Shown: in pieces, positions 1-13,025 of the stretch | How positions within the stretch are numbered: position 1 is the stretch's first letter | Layout of the letters: each line of letters starts with the position of its first letter | Assembly (NCBI RefSeq): GCF_910592395.1 | Contig: NC_088308.1 | Location: 16,569,501 to 16,633,500, forward strand | Source of the DNA: Lineus longissimus | Lineage: Eukaryota > Nemertea > Pilidiophora > Heteronemertea > Lineidae | Direction: 5' to 3' | DNA length: 64,000 bases | Notes under the pieces: generated by a model | Databases searched by the model: none | Seen by the model: the letters and a program-made list of their open reading frames with translations, nothing else | What the model was told of the DNA's origin: nothing | Made by a program: the position numbers and the translations under genes

Positions 1-1593
1 CGGATTTAAAAAAAATTGCTTTTGAAAAGAATTTCCGTGTAAATCGGTTCTGATAATTGTGGTGTCTGCATAGTTGTCACCTTCCCACATACATGCATCT
101 TGTTGGGACTGTCAGCCTTATAGCGATTTTCCTCCTTGTTGACTCGATGTTGTACCGGATGCTTCTGATATATAGCACCATCCATGGAGTGTCACACTTG
201 ATCATTGTCACAACCATTACTGTGGTTTATCACAACCTGGTTAAAGACTTGTCTTGACAAGTCTAATATATGAATAGGATAACCCAAGTACTCTATAGAT
301 GATCCCAACGTACGTTATCCGAAGGGCGCCGCTACAAAGTTTGTGGGTAGGTATAAATGGCCAACAAAGTCATCAATTTATCGAAAACATAGATTTCTTT
401 TCATCTTTCTGTCTCATAAGGTATTGTATCGATCATGCTCATAACCTTGCTCAGCAACATAACCTAACTGTCGTTTCATTTATTTGCTTTCATATTTAGT
501 ATAAGCCATGGGTGGCCCGATGCCATTTAAAGTAGAACATTAGTGTATTCACGACCCTTTTCAACTACACCAGCGGCGTCCCGACGGGACGGAGCCCGCC
601 GGGAGCCTGAGTACCAACCTTCCGGCTTGAGACCTAAGTCAAGAGTGATTACATAACAAAATTTTACGTCTTTCATAGCTTCACGACGTCACGCCACATC
701 CAATCACGAGGCTAGAATCACGTCACGTGACCCGAAATTTAGTCAATTTTTGAGAGGGAATGCCGAATATAATTCGAAACGGCAAGCATGCGGTTCTAAT
801 AACCAGAAAACTGAAACATGGAATTGATCCCATATTTTTAGAAGAAAAGATAGGAAAAACTTCCATGGCTTTTTAATGGAAGAGTTTTGAGCACTTTTGA
901 ACTAAACACAGGGCATCTAGGAAATGACGCCGCCATGCGTAATGGTTAAGCCTTTAACGTAAATGGATGTGAAGTCGCATTCTCAATTTATACCGATACG
1001 ATCGCCTCGATAACTCTATAACGAAACATATAACCTTCAATCGTACCCATCCAAATCTTTCTAATGATTCTCAAGATCATATATACAAATTTTGATAATG
1101 GTTACATGTCTAAATCTTACATTATTTTAACTTCTAAAACAGGTGTCGGACACTGGAAGCTCGAGCGTCTAAGGTATTACGTCAGTAGAATAAAACGACG
1201 AAATCGCACTTTATCTAGCTTTGTCATTAAATATCTTAAACTCAAAGCACATAACCTTAAAATGGTTACATACTACTGGTAGTTGACATAAATAAGAATT
1301 CGTTTTCAGGATTTAGTGAGATTTTGATGTACGGTTTAGGAAATATAAAAGAATGACTGAGGGACGTGTGTCCAGACCGAAAGTGTACGTCGTTGTCAAC
1401 GTAAAGTGATTTGACGCGGATCACAGGACGTAGAAGGCGTGACCCGTAAAACTTGCAAAAATAGTATCATAGATGGAGTCATAACCCGAAAATGACGTAC
1501 ACCATTGTCTCAACAATATCTCTGACTACAAAGTCTTAAAACATGAGAGAGATCGTATGCATAGGCGTGACGTTATTTCAATCGGCACACGGT
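1..1593. other. no gene recognised
   Basis: Only short open frames (up to 90 codons) without family motifs or convincing splice structure are present. No repeat unit or RNA gene was recognised here. Confidence 0.5.
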
Positions 1594-2523
1594 TATGGCA
1601 AGCCAAAGCGGAATTTATTCAAGACTTTAGAATTACCATTCAAGAAGTTAAATATAAGTTCAAGAAGGAAATATATGTTCAAGACTAAAATATGTTCAAC
1701 CTTGAATCAAATGTTTTCAACCTTGAATAAAATATGTTCAACCTTGAATAAAATATGTCCAACCTTGAACAAAATATATTCAACCTTGAACAAAATATAT
1801 TCAAGACTCACGTGACCATATTCAAGACGCACGTGACCACAAAATTGATATGGTACTTGTGTTGCGTTTCGGAGCTCGAATTGTTCGCAGGAGGTTTTGA
1901 CACATGGTTGTACACGTACCTAGCCGCCTACACCTGACATGTACTGTAATCCTACACATCATGACATGGATGCCGAGTGAATGTCAGAGTCGATACATGT
2001 TTCACAGACATATCAGGCAAATTATAGGTTCAAAATGCGCAATGCCTCTCACCTTTGCCGACACCACTGTATCGGATTCTCGTTGTCTTTTGACATGTTC
2101 GAGTGTTATCATGTCGTGAAACAGAACGCATCAGAAGTACCACAGATTCTACGCTCTACGTCATCAATTTTGTGGTCACGTGCGTCTTGAATATGGTCAC
2201 GTGAGTCTTGAATATATTTTGTTCAAGGTTGAATATATTTTATTCAAGGTTGAACATATTTTATTCAAGGTTGAACATATTTTATTCAAGGTTGAAAACA
2301 TTTGATTCAAGGTTGAACATATTTTATTCAAGGTTGAAAACATTTGATTCAAGGTTGGACATATTTTATTCAAGGTTGAACATATTTTATTCAAGGTTGA
2401 AAACATTTGATTCAAGGTTGAACATATTTTAGTCTTGAACATATATTTCCTTCTTGAACTTATATTTAACTTCTTGAATGGTAATTCTAAAGTCTTGAAT
2501 AAATTCCGCTTTGGCTTGCCATA
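1594..2523. mobile_element. fold-back MITE with minisatellite arms
   Basis: Two inverted arms, 1594–1845 and 2163–2523, both start TATGGCAAGCCAAAGCGG and run inward through the same sequence. Each arm contains an 18-bp tandem unit of the type TTCAACCTTGAATAAAAT. The arms differ by about 109 bp, close to six units, so the right arm has more copies. The hexamer CACGGT lies directly outside both ends (1588–1593 and 2524–2529), which looks like a target-site duplication; an 8-bp version with one mismatch is also possible. The 317-bp centre has no coding signal. Open frames on both strands of the arms are by-products of the repeat. The superfamily is unknown. Confidence 0.8.
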
Positions 2524-3180
2524 CACGGTGGATTGTCCGAAAGAACTGTCATCCAGGCGCGCGGAGAAGAGTCCGACGGCGCGTCAAAAGTGTCCTATCA
2601 AATCTCTGATTTCTTCATCAAACTTTTGATCATATCATGATTTGCATAGCAAGAATATGAGGTGAGTGACCGCAAATACATCATCTGGGCGTAATAAAGG
2701 ATTAGGTGAGGAAGAAAATATGTTTTAGATGGAGTTTTGAAACGTAAACATTAAGAAAACCGTAGCGGTGCAATGTACACGAAATGTACACAGAGCATAA
2801 CAATGGACCACACAATGTGATACACACAGAGACAATTTATACTGTTACGTTACGTGAAGAAGCGACCAGTTTGATGATTTATGGCACTCAACTCGGATTC
2901 AAAAGCTTATTTCTTATCTCAAACAGTCAAACTAGAGTATCTGTATTTTCACATACAACAAACCCAAACTAAGGCTCGAGTGATGGAGGTAGTAATCAGG
3001 GAGCTAAATTTAAAGGGGGAAAAGGGAATGACAGTCTTACTTGCTGTACTGGACAAAGGGGCGTTTCACTTTCAGTGGTAGATGGAGACTATGGAAAGGA
3101 GGGTGAGAATAATTTTGAATTACACGTAAGAATTTACTAAGAATTCTACAGCCTAGCCATGGATTTAACCAGCTGCTTTC
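2524..3180. other. no gene recognised
   Basis: Short open frames only. No motif, repeat or RNA gene was seen. Confidence 0.4.
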
Positions 3181-3196
3181 TTCTCTTCAGGTTATA

Positions 3197-4390
3197 ATGA
3201 AGACATCAAACGAGTATAAGTGCAGAGACTGCGATAGGTCGTTCAAATCAACTGGGTCGTTGCAGCACCAACTCTTGTTCTCATCGCATAAAGACGTCAA
3301 GATCAACGAACGAAAACCGGCCACGAAATAGACCAAAGATGAAATCGCCAGAGTCCAAAAAAAGGTCGCATCCGAAACATCATTCAGAAAAGTCGACCGG
3401 CCACGATAAACATAGGAGCGAGTCCGTCAATTCCATCAACATTTTCGATAAGAACGGCAAGATACAGCCGGAGGTCATGAATCAATTAAAAATGCACGGC
3501 ACCGTGTCGCTGAAGGAGTTGACGTCCTTATTACCATCTACCGCCGAAAACACCAGCGCGACATTGGGGTTGAGGCCGGAATAGCAATCCACGACAGCGA
3601 ATCACCATCAGTACAGTCTCCATCTCACCTTCTCGTTCTTCCCATCATCATGGATCCAGCGGCGGGCGATTCCCGAGTACCCTCCACAATGTCTCCATCC
3701 CATCTTCACGTTCCTTCCGTCGTTGTAGACCCAGAAGCAAGCGACTCCATATTAGTACTCTTCACAATGTCTCCGGCTAATCTCGTTCCTTCCGTCATCA
3801 CAGATCCTACCCCGATCAACCAAATGATGCCTCTCACCATGTCCGACACGAACAAAGAAGTCACCACCATGGACGTTTCGACAGTCCCAGTAGAAGCGAC
3901 GATTGCTCAGGACGTTTAACCGGATGTCCTGTCGGCTTTGGTGCCAATGCAAACTGCATCTACACCGAGTACCTGTTCCCCAAACTTGCTATCCGCAATT
4001 TTGGCGGATATCACGTCAACCCGCCACGACATGAAAGAGATTATGGACCCTGTTGCGTCCCTGCCGGATATATCCAGGATGTCACCACCGCCTAGAGTTC
4101 TGCCTCCGTGCGATTTAAAGTCGAGGTAGGAAAGCGCGACTTAAAATTTGAGTTCGACTGAAGCTTCGGACGACGAAGTTTACATCCCTAGATCTCGCGT
4201 GGTACGTGTATCGTCTTCCCCGTCGACCTTCGATCGCACCGTCCCGAATGTCCCGCCTCCACCACCGACGATACTTACGCCCCCTATGCCGAAGACCCAT
4301 TTGGACACAGACATGCCAGTTCGTTACACCAAGACTACCATCACGGAGAAAGACAGGAAGACAGTCACGGAAACCTGGGAGTACCAGTGA
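3197..4390 (+). pseudogene. decayed coding region with one C2H2-like zinc finger
   Basis: A splice-acceptor-like CTTCTCTTCAG precedes an ATG at 3197. The first frame encodes one zinc-finger-like motif, CRDCDRSF…H…SSH, with C-x2-C-x11-H-x6-H spacing, then meets a stop. Coding-like frames continue on the same strand at 3339–3584 (Lys/His/Ser-rich), 3650–3919 (Pro/Ser/Val-rich with repeated MSP motifs), 3938–4129 and 4148–4390 (a PPPPP run, ends TETWEYQ). All are in different frames with short gaps, so either several frameshifts or short introns separate them. The family was not recognised; a retroelement ORF1 or a host gene remnant are both possible. Confidence 0.35.
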
Positions 4391-4946
4391 ACACCTGCAA
4401 CCCTCTTTCCTAACGAACTCTTTCCCCCTTAAGTCTACTCATGTCTCCCCTTTAAACTTACCCGTCCTGTAATATTCAGAAATTTCGCCAGGATCTAACG
4501 CCCAGGGTTTAATTGTATTTTCGACCTCTTTCCATGTATCAACTGCACTGAGAATATCGATAAAGAAGTCAAACGGTTTCATTGATCAAACCAAGGGCTC
4601 AATAGCCAGAGCGGTGGACTCTCCCGGCGCAATGTCAAACTTACACCTAAATCTAAGACCGGTCGATGAACCTCCACTCTTATGCGTTTGTGAAGGAACA
4701 CTTTATGCGTATGTAAAGAAAGGAATCTATTGGAAGTTTTGGGCAACTCATTGGTTTTGTGACATTCATGGGGCGCCATCTTGACACTATCAAGATCGCA
4801 CTGACGGTAAAAACTTACACCAAACAGCATGGGGCGAGCCAGCACAACGGTCTGGGCGTATGTTGGCGTACTAGGTCAAACTGAGAATGGTGTCTCCGTC
4901 CCTACTTAAGGTGCAAAGTGGCATCCTTTAATCATTGGACGGGGGT

Positions 4947-5342
4947 GATGCTGTGGTGCTTGTTATGATCGACCCATCAGCCGCATTTGATACCATCGAC
5001 TACAACATCCTGTTACAACGATTTCAAAACATCTTTATAATGGGTAGTATCATACTTAACTGACATATACCAATCAGTGCTAATTGACAATGCTCAGTCC
5101 ACCCCAATTCTGTTAGAATATGGTGTTCCCCAGGGGTCTGTCTTGGGGCCCAAGATGTTTACCATGTATACAAAACCTCTCGGTGACCTGTTGAGGAGTC
5201 ACGGTCCTAATCGCCACTTTTATGCAGATGACGCACAACTCTATTAATCATTCAGGACGAGCACATGGCTAGCTAAAAATATGCTGACCAAGAATGACGA
5301 CACAATTGAAGTCATGTTTTTTGCTTCTGTTCACAACCTCAA
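4947..5342 (+). pseudogene. LINE reverse transcriptase fragment
   Basis: Frames separated by stops and shifts show non-LTR RT motifs in order: LVMIDPSAAFDTID (motif A region), GVPQGSVLGP (motif B region, about 5113–5142) and HFYADDAQLY (catalytic YADD, about 5215–5244). A downstream stretch ending ASVHNLK resembles the thumb start of CR1/Rex-type LINEs. The match stops at 5342, where the large inverted-repeat arm begins, so the LINE was either interrupted by the arm or lost its 3' part there. It is non-functional. Confidence 0.75.
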
Positions 5343-5349
5343 AGACAAA

Positions 5350-5652
5350 TAGATCCCTTATCTTGTTGTGTGCAAAGAGGTTAGTATGGAGTTGTGTATT
5401 GCGTGGGGCGAAGGTGACATAAGTCAACTTCGGGGCCAACAAAGGAAGACCAAGACACAACTCGGAAAATCCCCTCAACCAGAAAGTTTGCACCACATCA
5501 GGCCCCCGGACTACCTGCTGTACTTATCGCGCACAAAATAGATTAGTCTATGGGCCATACATGTATGCTTAACGCTCCAAAGCCACGAAACAAAAAGATC
5601 CCTTATCTTGTTGTGTACAATGAGCCTAGTATGGAGTTGAGTATTGGTAGGT
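5350..5652 (+). repeat. direct repeat pair inside the arm
   Basis: 5350–5408 and 5596–5652 both read AGATCCCTTATCTTGTTGTG followed by a TAGTATGGAGTTG block. The right arm carries both copies too (around 43510–43570 and 44730–44785), so the pair predates the large duplication. Confidence 0.75.
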
Positions 5653-6840
5653 GTTTAGAAATATTTGCATATGGTGAAGGCGATGGATCACATGATCACA
5701 TGCAAAGCCATCAACAGATCAAAGGGGTTGTTTCTCTCAGTTAAAAGTGAATAAAGCAGCTGAAATTGAAAGAAAATGGGAGAATAAATAGCATTAGCAG
5801 GTACCTCAACAATTTACACTGATTTTGTCTTGCAATTTGTATTTATTTCTGTATATTTCCGCGCTGATGACTCATGAAATGCCTCCATATTCTAATGAGA
5901 ACTCCTGTTGACTTTTGGCAATCTCCCGTTATGATGATCACCATGCCCTTATATGGAAGCAACAGAAAATGCAATTTCTCCATCATCGCTCCAGAATTCC
6001 AAAATCAAAGCCCGCCAAGACATACTCTGTATCAATCTCGACTCTCAGAAAAAGTTTGTCGTCATCCGATATAAACTGACGGAGGAGTTAGATTGCAAAC
6101 TACATGTATTACACTTCCACGTCGATTGATTTCTTGTTCAGACTAGTCCAGTCGGAGTTCATCATTATATCGTCAGTCTCCTCAATGCCGCGACACAACG
6201 ACATCGCTGAGCAGATTGCAGAGATTTACCAGGGATACACCGTTCGTAATAATTTGTTACCACAGAAAGGGAGTCATGAGAGTGAAAGGCCAGAACCAAA
6301 CTTCTCAACTTTAAGGTCCCGGGAAATATTTATTCTACAACTAATGGCTCCAATAGCACATCATTTGAAGGAAAGTATGTATACTTTACGAATAATTTAT
6401 CATTTGACATTGTATCGATTTTTAAGAATATGAATCTTGTAAAGAAATAGAGTAGTTTATAAGAAGAAGAAAAAGTCGTTGTCATTCTTGTCTGATATTT
6501 CTGTGCAACACTGTGGTAGTTTATATGCCTCCGAAGTGTCGAAGTTTGATTGCTTGTCAGCCAGAAAGTGTTGTTTTCTTCCAATCCGAACGAAAGAAAT
6601 CTGTGTGAGTCTTGGGTTCACGGTGAAGCCAAGGGTCATCACTCTCCACCGACCGTATTGTAACGACTTCAGAAGAGTTGGTACAAATCTGATTTTTTTT
6701 CCCATTTTCATCGGATAATCAATGATGAAAACTGCTGGTACAGTCTAAAACATGATTTTACGGAATGGAGTATAGTTAAATGATGCGCAACTATCGTGGT
6801 ACTCCTGCGCGTAAATGGGTCACTTGATCTTTTCGAAATA

Positions 6841-9591
6841 ACAAGAGGCTCAACGATCTGGCGCTCAGCTGAAATGGATAGGTGAAGGCAAGGGCCAAGT
6901 GTGTGTTGGTACCGATATTATGAGGCAACGTGAAGCTGTAATGTCTAGCACGCAGAAGTGCTGGTGCGAACGACCTCCTTGCTATATCAGTGCATGCTGA
7001 AGTACTGAGTTGACGGCACCCTGCTATTATGACGTAAAGTAATTTCTATTGCCGTTGCAGTAGTGGGATGTGTGATGACGTCAAGGAGTTGTGTGGAGAC
7101 GTCAAAGAGTGGAGTCCTTGTCTTCATGCAGCGTAGGTGGAACTAATAACATGCACATGGACACAAGGTACGTAATTATTACAGTGTATTTTGTGGGGTG
7201 GGGCCTGGTGCTTTACAATGGTCAAATGAACCGACTGTTGTCTGGACATTGATGAAGTGGATGCAGCCAAATATTTGGGATGGTCTTTTTTGTATGTGAA
7301 GAAAAGAAGATAAAGAGTTGGTTAACAAAATGAACTTTATTGGTGCGGCAGATATTTGATGCCTTTTGGCAGATATTTGAAGCGCCTTGCGGCAGATATT
7401 TCATTGTTGCCTTGCGGCAGATATTTGATAACGCTCTCCGGGAATGGAAAGCAGTAAAACGAGTAAGCACACCTTACTCTGAATGTGGGAACAGCAAGTG
7501 CTTTCCTGGGACTTGAAATGTGCCAACGACTCCTCTTGCAATAACCAACAACAGTTAATCTGTAAAAAAAGAGAAGAGAAATTAACACTGACTGAATAAA
7601 AAAGGGTGACATAGACGGGGAAATGTACACCACCGGATACAGTCTGTGCTTGATCAGGCATTTGTCAGATGATATCCTGAACAAGGCATCTATGGAAGCA
7701 AATCCAGAAAGAGACTTAACCTTCGAAGTCCTGTGGGCTGTTTTCCAATTGAAAATAAAAGTGTAACCTCTTTAAATTAGTCTCACAGACTGAATCATAA
7801 CACTCAACAGCCAACTGTGTCCACATAATGTGAGCCGAGAGCTGGGCTTAAAGATGAGCGAGTGTTGTACTACATTTTGAAATTTGTCTATCGTCTACTA
7901 CATGTGACAGAACAGGATCTAGTGGACTTAATGATGAGGTACTATCAAATAAGGTGTCCATCAAATGAATCATGAGGGCCTGTTGAGTTATACTCTAAGC
8001 CTATCCTCTAGGGCTAGGCTATCGTTTTTGTCTTTTTTACAGCCTACAGCACAGCCATGCACAGCGCAGTGTAGACAGTACATGATTGCAAACCAAAAAC
8101 ATGAGCATTGCTGCGTAACGAAACTGCAGTGGAATTCATACTACGATGTCATAATGTGACTTTCAAAATAATTGTTGTCACGGCCAATGACCAGACAGGG
8201 AGAAAACAAACGTAAATGGCGAGATGTGTTGCAAAATTGCCAACCACAACAACTCGGGGACCGTAGCCAAAATGGCCGACGGCGAATTATCCGGTCGCTA
8301 GCGCAGTCCATAAACAAGCATCAATTTTACCAACTTTGGGTGCAAGCTTGGTCATCAAAGTTACAGAACTGTTAGAAATACATCTAAACAACATATATAT
8401 ACAGTTAAAAGTGCATAGAAATCCCGATTCAACCTCCGGGTGCTACCTTTTTTTCTCCGCCAGACTCCGGGCCCTACCGGTCATTATTTAGTGCGACCGC
8501 CACCAGAGTGTGTATCAAGATCTTTCGCCGTTTTAATTGCGCGTTTTAGGCAGATTAATCAATTATTACATGCATGCATTATATATCACCGAAATGATAA
8601 TTGCGTAGGCTATTTGAAACTAAGTTCAGATATTATTTTCGATCTTTGAATTGAATTAAGGCGAGCGATTTTTGACACCCGGTCGACATATCAGGACTTG
8701 CAAAATTCACACGAGATCGCTTGCATCATCGGCACGTTTGAAAACCGAATTTCACAAATTCCACAAATATTTATCACATACCATATGTATCACCACAAAG
8801 GTAACTCTCTAGACTATTTGAAACCAGGTTCAGATACTTATTTTCACAAAAATTCGAAGCTGTGCAAGCGATTTTTCACTGGTAGAGATCGACGGAAACA
8901 AATTTCTCGCTCTAAAATGACATGAGACGAGCACCAACTTCCGCTAATTTGTGCACAAAATTTCCGCAATATCATAAAAAACTGTTGATCTGAATTATAT
9001 AGACTCTTTTCAGTACCTAAACAAATTTCAGGTGCATGGTCATGTTGATTAAAAGAGTATCAACCGATTGAACATGAGAAATTTCACTCACCTTCATTGA
9101 AGCAGTGACTACCGCCATTTTTAAATGGTGGCATCTCTTCTATCGATCGGCCAATCAGCGGCACTGATTGCAAAAAAGTTGAGCCACCGCCAAATTTGAA
9201 ATCGCCAAAATTCAGTCAATGTGCCTGCAGCGCCAACTGGCGGTGAAAACTATATTAATTCCATTAAAAGTAAAAAATGAAAAAATATTTAAAAATACTC
9301 AGCCATATTTGAAAACAATATTTGCTCTGTGGACCGAGGTAAAAAGGGAAAGAAATCTAAACGCGAAATGACCTCATTCTCTTAATACAGGTCGGATCGC
9401 GCTGATTTTTCGTTGCTGAGTTCACCTTGGGCAACTCCTGATTTAGCACCATCAACGAAGTGGCTAGGCCTTCCCGGTCAGAAATGTCCAATTTTGTCCA
9501 CGGATGGATGGATGGATGGATGGATGGATGGATGGACGGACACCATTTTGAACAGCTATTCTACTAGCTCCGCTGACTTTGTCAGCTGAGC
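6841..9591. mobile_element. 2.75-kb insertion with TA target duplication
   Basis: The left arm has this segment and the right arm does not. The flanks read CGAAATA|…|TAAAAACG, while the right arm has the uninterrupted CGAAATAAAAACG (TA at 42521–42522), so the target duplication is TA. There are no long terminal inverted repeats, but GCTCAGCTGA is the reverse complement of the 3' end and recurs about 20 bp inside the 5' end. Inside are four GGCAGATATTT repeats (7347–7434), two diverged copies of a roughly 205-bp unit (8578–8690 and 8783–8900) and an (ATGG)n run at 9503–9540. No transposase was recognised, so it is non-autonomous or degraded. Confidence 0.75.
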
Positions 9592-10584
9592 TAAAAACGA
9601 TTTCATTACAAAATAAGCAGCTACATGTAATGACTCTGGTTGTGTAGACCTAATTTGTAGACAAGCTAAACAAATTATTCTGGCCAAAGTGCTCCCATCA
9701 GCGGGTTTTTTTTGGGTGGTATATGGAGAGGTCTTGATCTCAGTTTTAGAAGAGTAATTGGCCCGTTAAGAGGTGTTGGTCAATAATACTTCAATATACG
9801 CCCTTCTACGTACATGTTCTATCTTACCACAACAGGTGTAATTTACACTCTTTAAAAGAGTGGACCGGATTTTGTCCCATATGCCTAGCGAAAATCTGCA
9901 CGCAACCGTTCAGTGCATGCTTGCCTTATCACCTTTATAATGTTCCTGCTCGCGCTGCAATGACTCCGGTCAATTGGTGGCATTTTGCATCGTCTTCGGG
10001 TATTTCCAAACATTTCCAAAAAGCGGAACAATCATTAGGCACGCCGTGTGCAAAAGGACCTCGACCGCTTGTATAACTAATGAAGTTGCACGCGACGCAG
10101 GAACTTGTGAAAAAAGAAAGCGTTGAATGTTGTTTTTTTGGAGGGGGAATGCCTAAGAACTAAGGTTTTCCATATAATATCAGGTGGCCCAAAGAGTCTC
10201 TTATTTCAAGATTTAAAAACTTTGCTATATCTAATAATATCATGTTAAAGATCTGCACACATTTGTCGCTCACTTTGACTAAGCTTGCTGAAAATAACAA
10301 GGTTTTGTATTTTCAAGTTTTGCCACAGTGAAAACATGAAATGTAGGTTGCGTCATAAAATGGCGTGCCGGATTGAAGGTGTCACAATCTTTATCACGAC
10401 AAGGATTCTTTATTTCAACAAGACGGCGCACCCTATCTTGAACTGCTGAGCATTTTGAGTCATTTTTGGAGGACGAAATATCAAACTTATATCTTAAACT
10501 ATTTCTGGTGGTCGTTATTAAGTGTATTCAATCATGTCAAAACTTCGTTTTACCTTGAGGAGTATCTTTCCTGAATTAAGAAAC

Positions 10585-10637
10585 AACTGTCGATGTTTAG
10601 GATTGTTAACTATTAACAATCCTAAACATAGACAGTT
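10585..10637. repeat. 25-bp perfect-spaced palindrome
   Basis: The two arms AACTGTCGATGTTTAGGATT… and …AATCCTAAACATAGACAGTT are 25 bp each, differ at one position and are separated by 3 bp. The copy at 41476–41528 lies at the matching site in the right arm. It may be a head-to-head junction of two short terminal repeats. Confidence 0.75.
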
Positions 10638-10679
10638 ATTTACAAAACTTACTTAGAATTGGGTCCCACCAGCATGCAG

Positions 10680-11710
10680 TAGAGCCTGGAAGATATAAAA
10701 ACATTCCAAGGAGCCAGAGGAAAGTATTTTCCGGAAACTTGGAAAGACGGAATCACCATCCTGCTCCCAAAGCTAAAAAAACCACTCCAACCCCAAGTAC
10801 TATCGTCCAATAACCTTGCTACTAACGCTTGGCAAAACCCTCGAGAGGATTGTCAATTTAAGACTAGTCCAACACCTAGAGGACAACGGAAAGATCAACC
10901 CATAGCAGTCAGGACACCGGAAAAACATAAGCACCGCAGACACCATCTCATTTAAGAAGCGTCTCACTGGATCAACACGGGGCACTGCACCTTTGCTGCT
11001 TCTTATGACTTTAAAAAACACGTTGGATAAAGTATGGCACAAAGGACACCTGTACAAACTGAAGACAGAATCCAACCTGTCTGACGCCATCATCAAGCTG
11101 ATTCAGAGCTTCCTCACAAATCGCAGCACTCGCTTCAGAATCGGAACCACCTTCAGCGACAAACTGATATTCCCAGCGGGTACCCCCAAGGCAGTGTGTT
11201 ATCTCCCACCCTCTTCACATTATGGGTAAACGACATCCCAGCACCCAGAAACGGCACAGAGGCCGGCCCAGCTCATGGGTCAGCCACCCATGCTACGTCA
11301 CAGTCAAGGACAGGCCAAAAATAGAGGATTGGAGCAACATTTAGAGAACAACCTACAACTCCACCTAAACCCAATGTCCTCTTCTTCAGGAAGCCCCCCC
11401 CCCCCCCTCCAACCCTAACGCAGCTTATCAAATGGTCCGAAAAGAACGCGCAAATGCCTCAAATTCTACCGAAAGTCCTCGGAGTCACCCTGGATCAGAA
11501 ACTAACATTCAGCCAACACTTTCAAGATGTCCACCAAGGAGTCAAAGGCAGAATCCTACTCCTCAAACTACTAGCCGGGAACTACAACTTTCGAGGAGCC
11601 CAAACAAACGTCACACTTGCTGTCTACAAAACAATGTTCCGACCCCTGATGGAATACGCCCCCACTTCCCTCAGAATGTTCACTGATAACCAGTATCAAC
11701 TCCCAAATCC
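10680..11710 (+). pseudogene. LINE reverse transcriptase fragment in left arm
   Basis: Plus-strand frames carry RT-like blocks in order: a PETWKDGITILLPKLKKP-type stretch (palm entry), LIQSFLTNRSTRFRIG with FPAGTPKAV (degenerate motif B region), LPKVLGVTLDQKLTFSQHFQ and YKTMFRPLMEYAP (thumb region of Jockey/CR1-type LINEs). Stops and frameshifts are frequent and no YADD box is visible. It abuts a Maverick gene at about 11710, giving a read-through open frame on the opposite strand that is a chimera and not a gene. Confidence 0.7.
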
Positions 11711-11714
11711 CAAA

Positions 11715-13020
11715 TCCTTCCACTAACTCTTGGTCGGTTGCATTAAATACTGTCTCCATTAATGTTTCATTTAGAATATCTCCGTCTAACCTTTGATCAT
11801 CACCAATAATTACATCTTCTACCTTTCTTGTGAAACTGGTTTCCGCAGTGACTGTTTCTCGTGGAGTTTGGTGATCGAAAGGATAGTTTGCTGATGTTGA
11901 TGCTTCAACCTGTTGGGGCTGCATTTCTACTTCTTCATCTCGGGTACTTAGGAGATCTTTTAGATCAGTCAATGTTGCAGATTTATAATAATTTCCGATA
12001 ACAGAAGGAGCACCTAATTTTTCATCTCTCTTGGTGAGGACGATAAGTTTTCCATCGTGTATGACAAACATTTGATTTGGAATTTGACTGTATTTTGGTT
12101 CCAATTTTAAAAGTTCACGTATACCAGTGTCTGTGTAAACCCATTATGTTCCTTCTAAAGCATCCCTCCGTCATAACTTGCATCATCACTGTGAATTACA
12201 ACTTCGAATTGACTTACTATTTTTGATTTCTGTTCTGTTGGTTTGCTGATTCGGGTTCGTGTCGGGGATGGCTGTAGTAATTCATGAACATTCTCATGCA
12301 TCTGAATTTGTTCTGGCGGTTCTCCTTCTTTTCTCTCTTGTTTGGTCCTGTTGCCAGAAATGTAAATACTTGGGTCTATGTAATGACTCATTTCATCTAT
12401 TATATCCACTACTGACTTCCCAGCGGGGAACTTCTTAATTTCATCTAGCCTAACCTCCCCAGTGAATCCGTTATCTTAACCCAAACTAATCCTCCTTTAA
12501 TATCCCTCCCAAGCATGCATAGCGTTACATCTTTAAAATCAGGCTTTCCCAAACGATAAGTAAAATATATTTTGAAATCTTTATATTTCCTAATATCTTC
12601 AGCGTCTCTTATCATAAAAACGAGGTCAGACAGTTCCTCTAATTTTCCTTTTGTAAACTTAAGGGGGTTGTTATTTATAAAACCAGGGTCATTTAGAATT
12701 CCCCTTATTTCCATGTCTTGTACATCTGGTTGATCAGTACGTAATATTGAAACGCATTCGAATTTCAATTCTTTAGCTATACTTCTAATTTCATTTAATC
12801 GAATGGGATTCAAACCCAATTTGAACAAGTTGTCATCAGTTAAACTACTCCAAGAACTAGATGATGAGTTGTAAGATACATCCACATCACTTAAGTCACC
12901 GTCAGAGTCTGTAGGGGAATCATAATTCACAGGGGAATCAGAATTCACAGGGGCATCATCACTTATATCATCTTCCGGTATGTCTTTACCTCCTGGAGGG
13001 TCACCTCCAACATCAGCCAT
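11715..13020 (-). pseudogene. Maverick-associated protein of unknown function
   Basis: Starts at MADVGGDPPG (13020) with an Asp/Ser-rich acidic N-terminus of about 60 residues, followed by a mixed alpha/beta-looking region (to 12445). One frameshift and one stop later, the same protein seems to continue at 12155–12409 and again from about 12120 (motif QMFVIHDGKLIVLTKRDEK) to a point where LINE sequence replaces it. It lies 5 bp downstream of the small gene at 13026–13277 and divergent from polB, a compact arrangement typical of Mavericks. I do not recognise it as capsid, protease or ATPase. A copy of its C-terminal part, still open, is at 39990–40400 on +. Confidence 0.6.
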
Positions 13021-13025
13021 TTAGA

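Noticed and set aside
1680-1830. CRISPR-like array of short repeats
   Set aside because: The 18-bp units are contiguous with no spacers and lie in the arms of a fold-back element in a eukaryotic genome.
10800-11096. 98-codon minus-strand ORF conserved in both arms (also 41016–41312)
   Set aside because: It is antisense to the LINE reverse transcriptase; conservation comes from the arm duplication.
11571-12104. 177-codon ORF as one gene (and 39898–40545)
   Set aside because: The frame crosses from a Maverick gene into antisense LINE sequence; it is a junction chimera.
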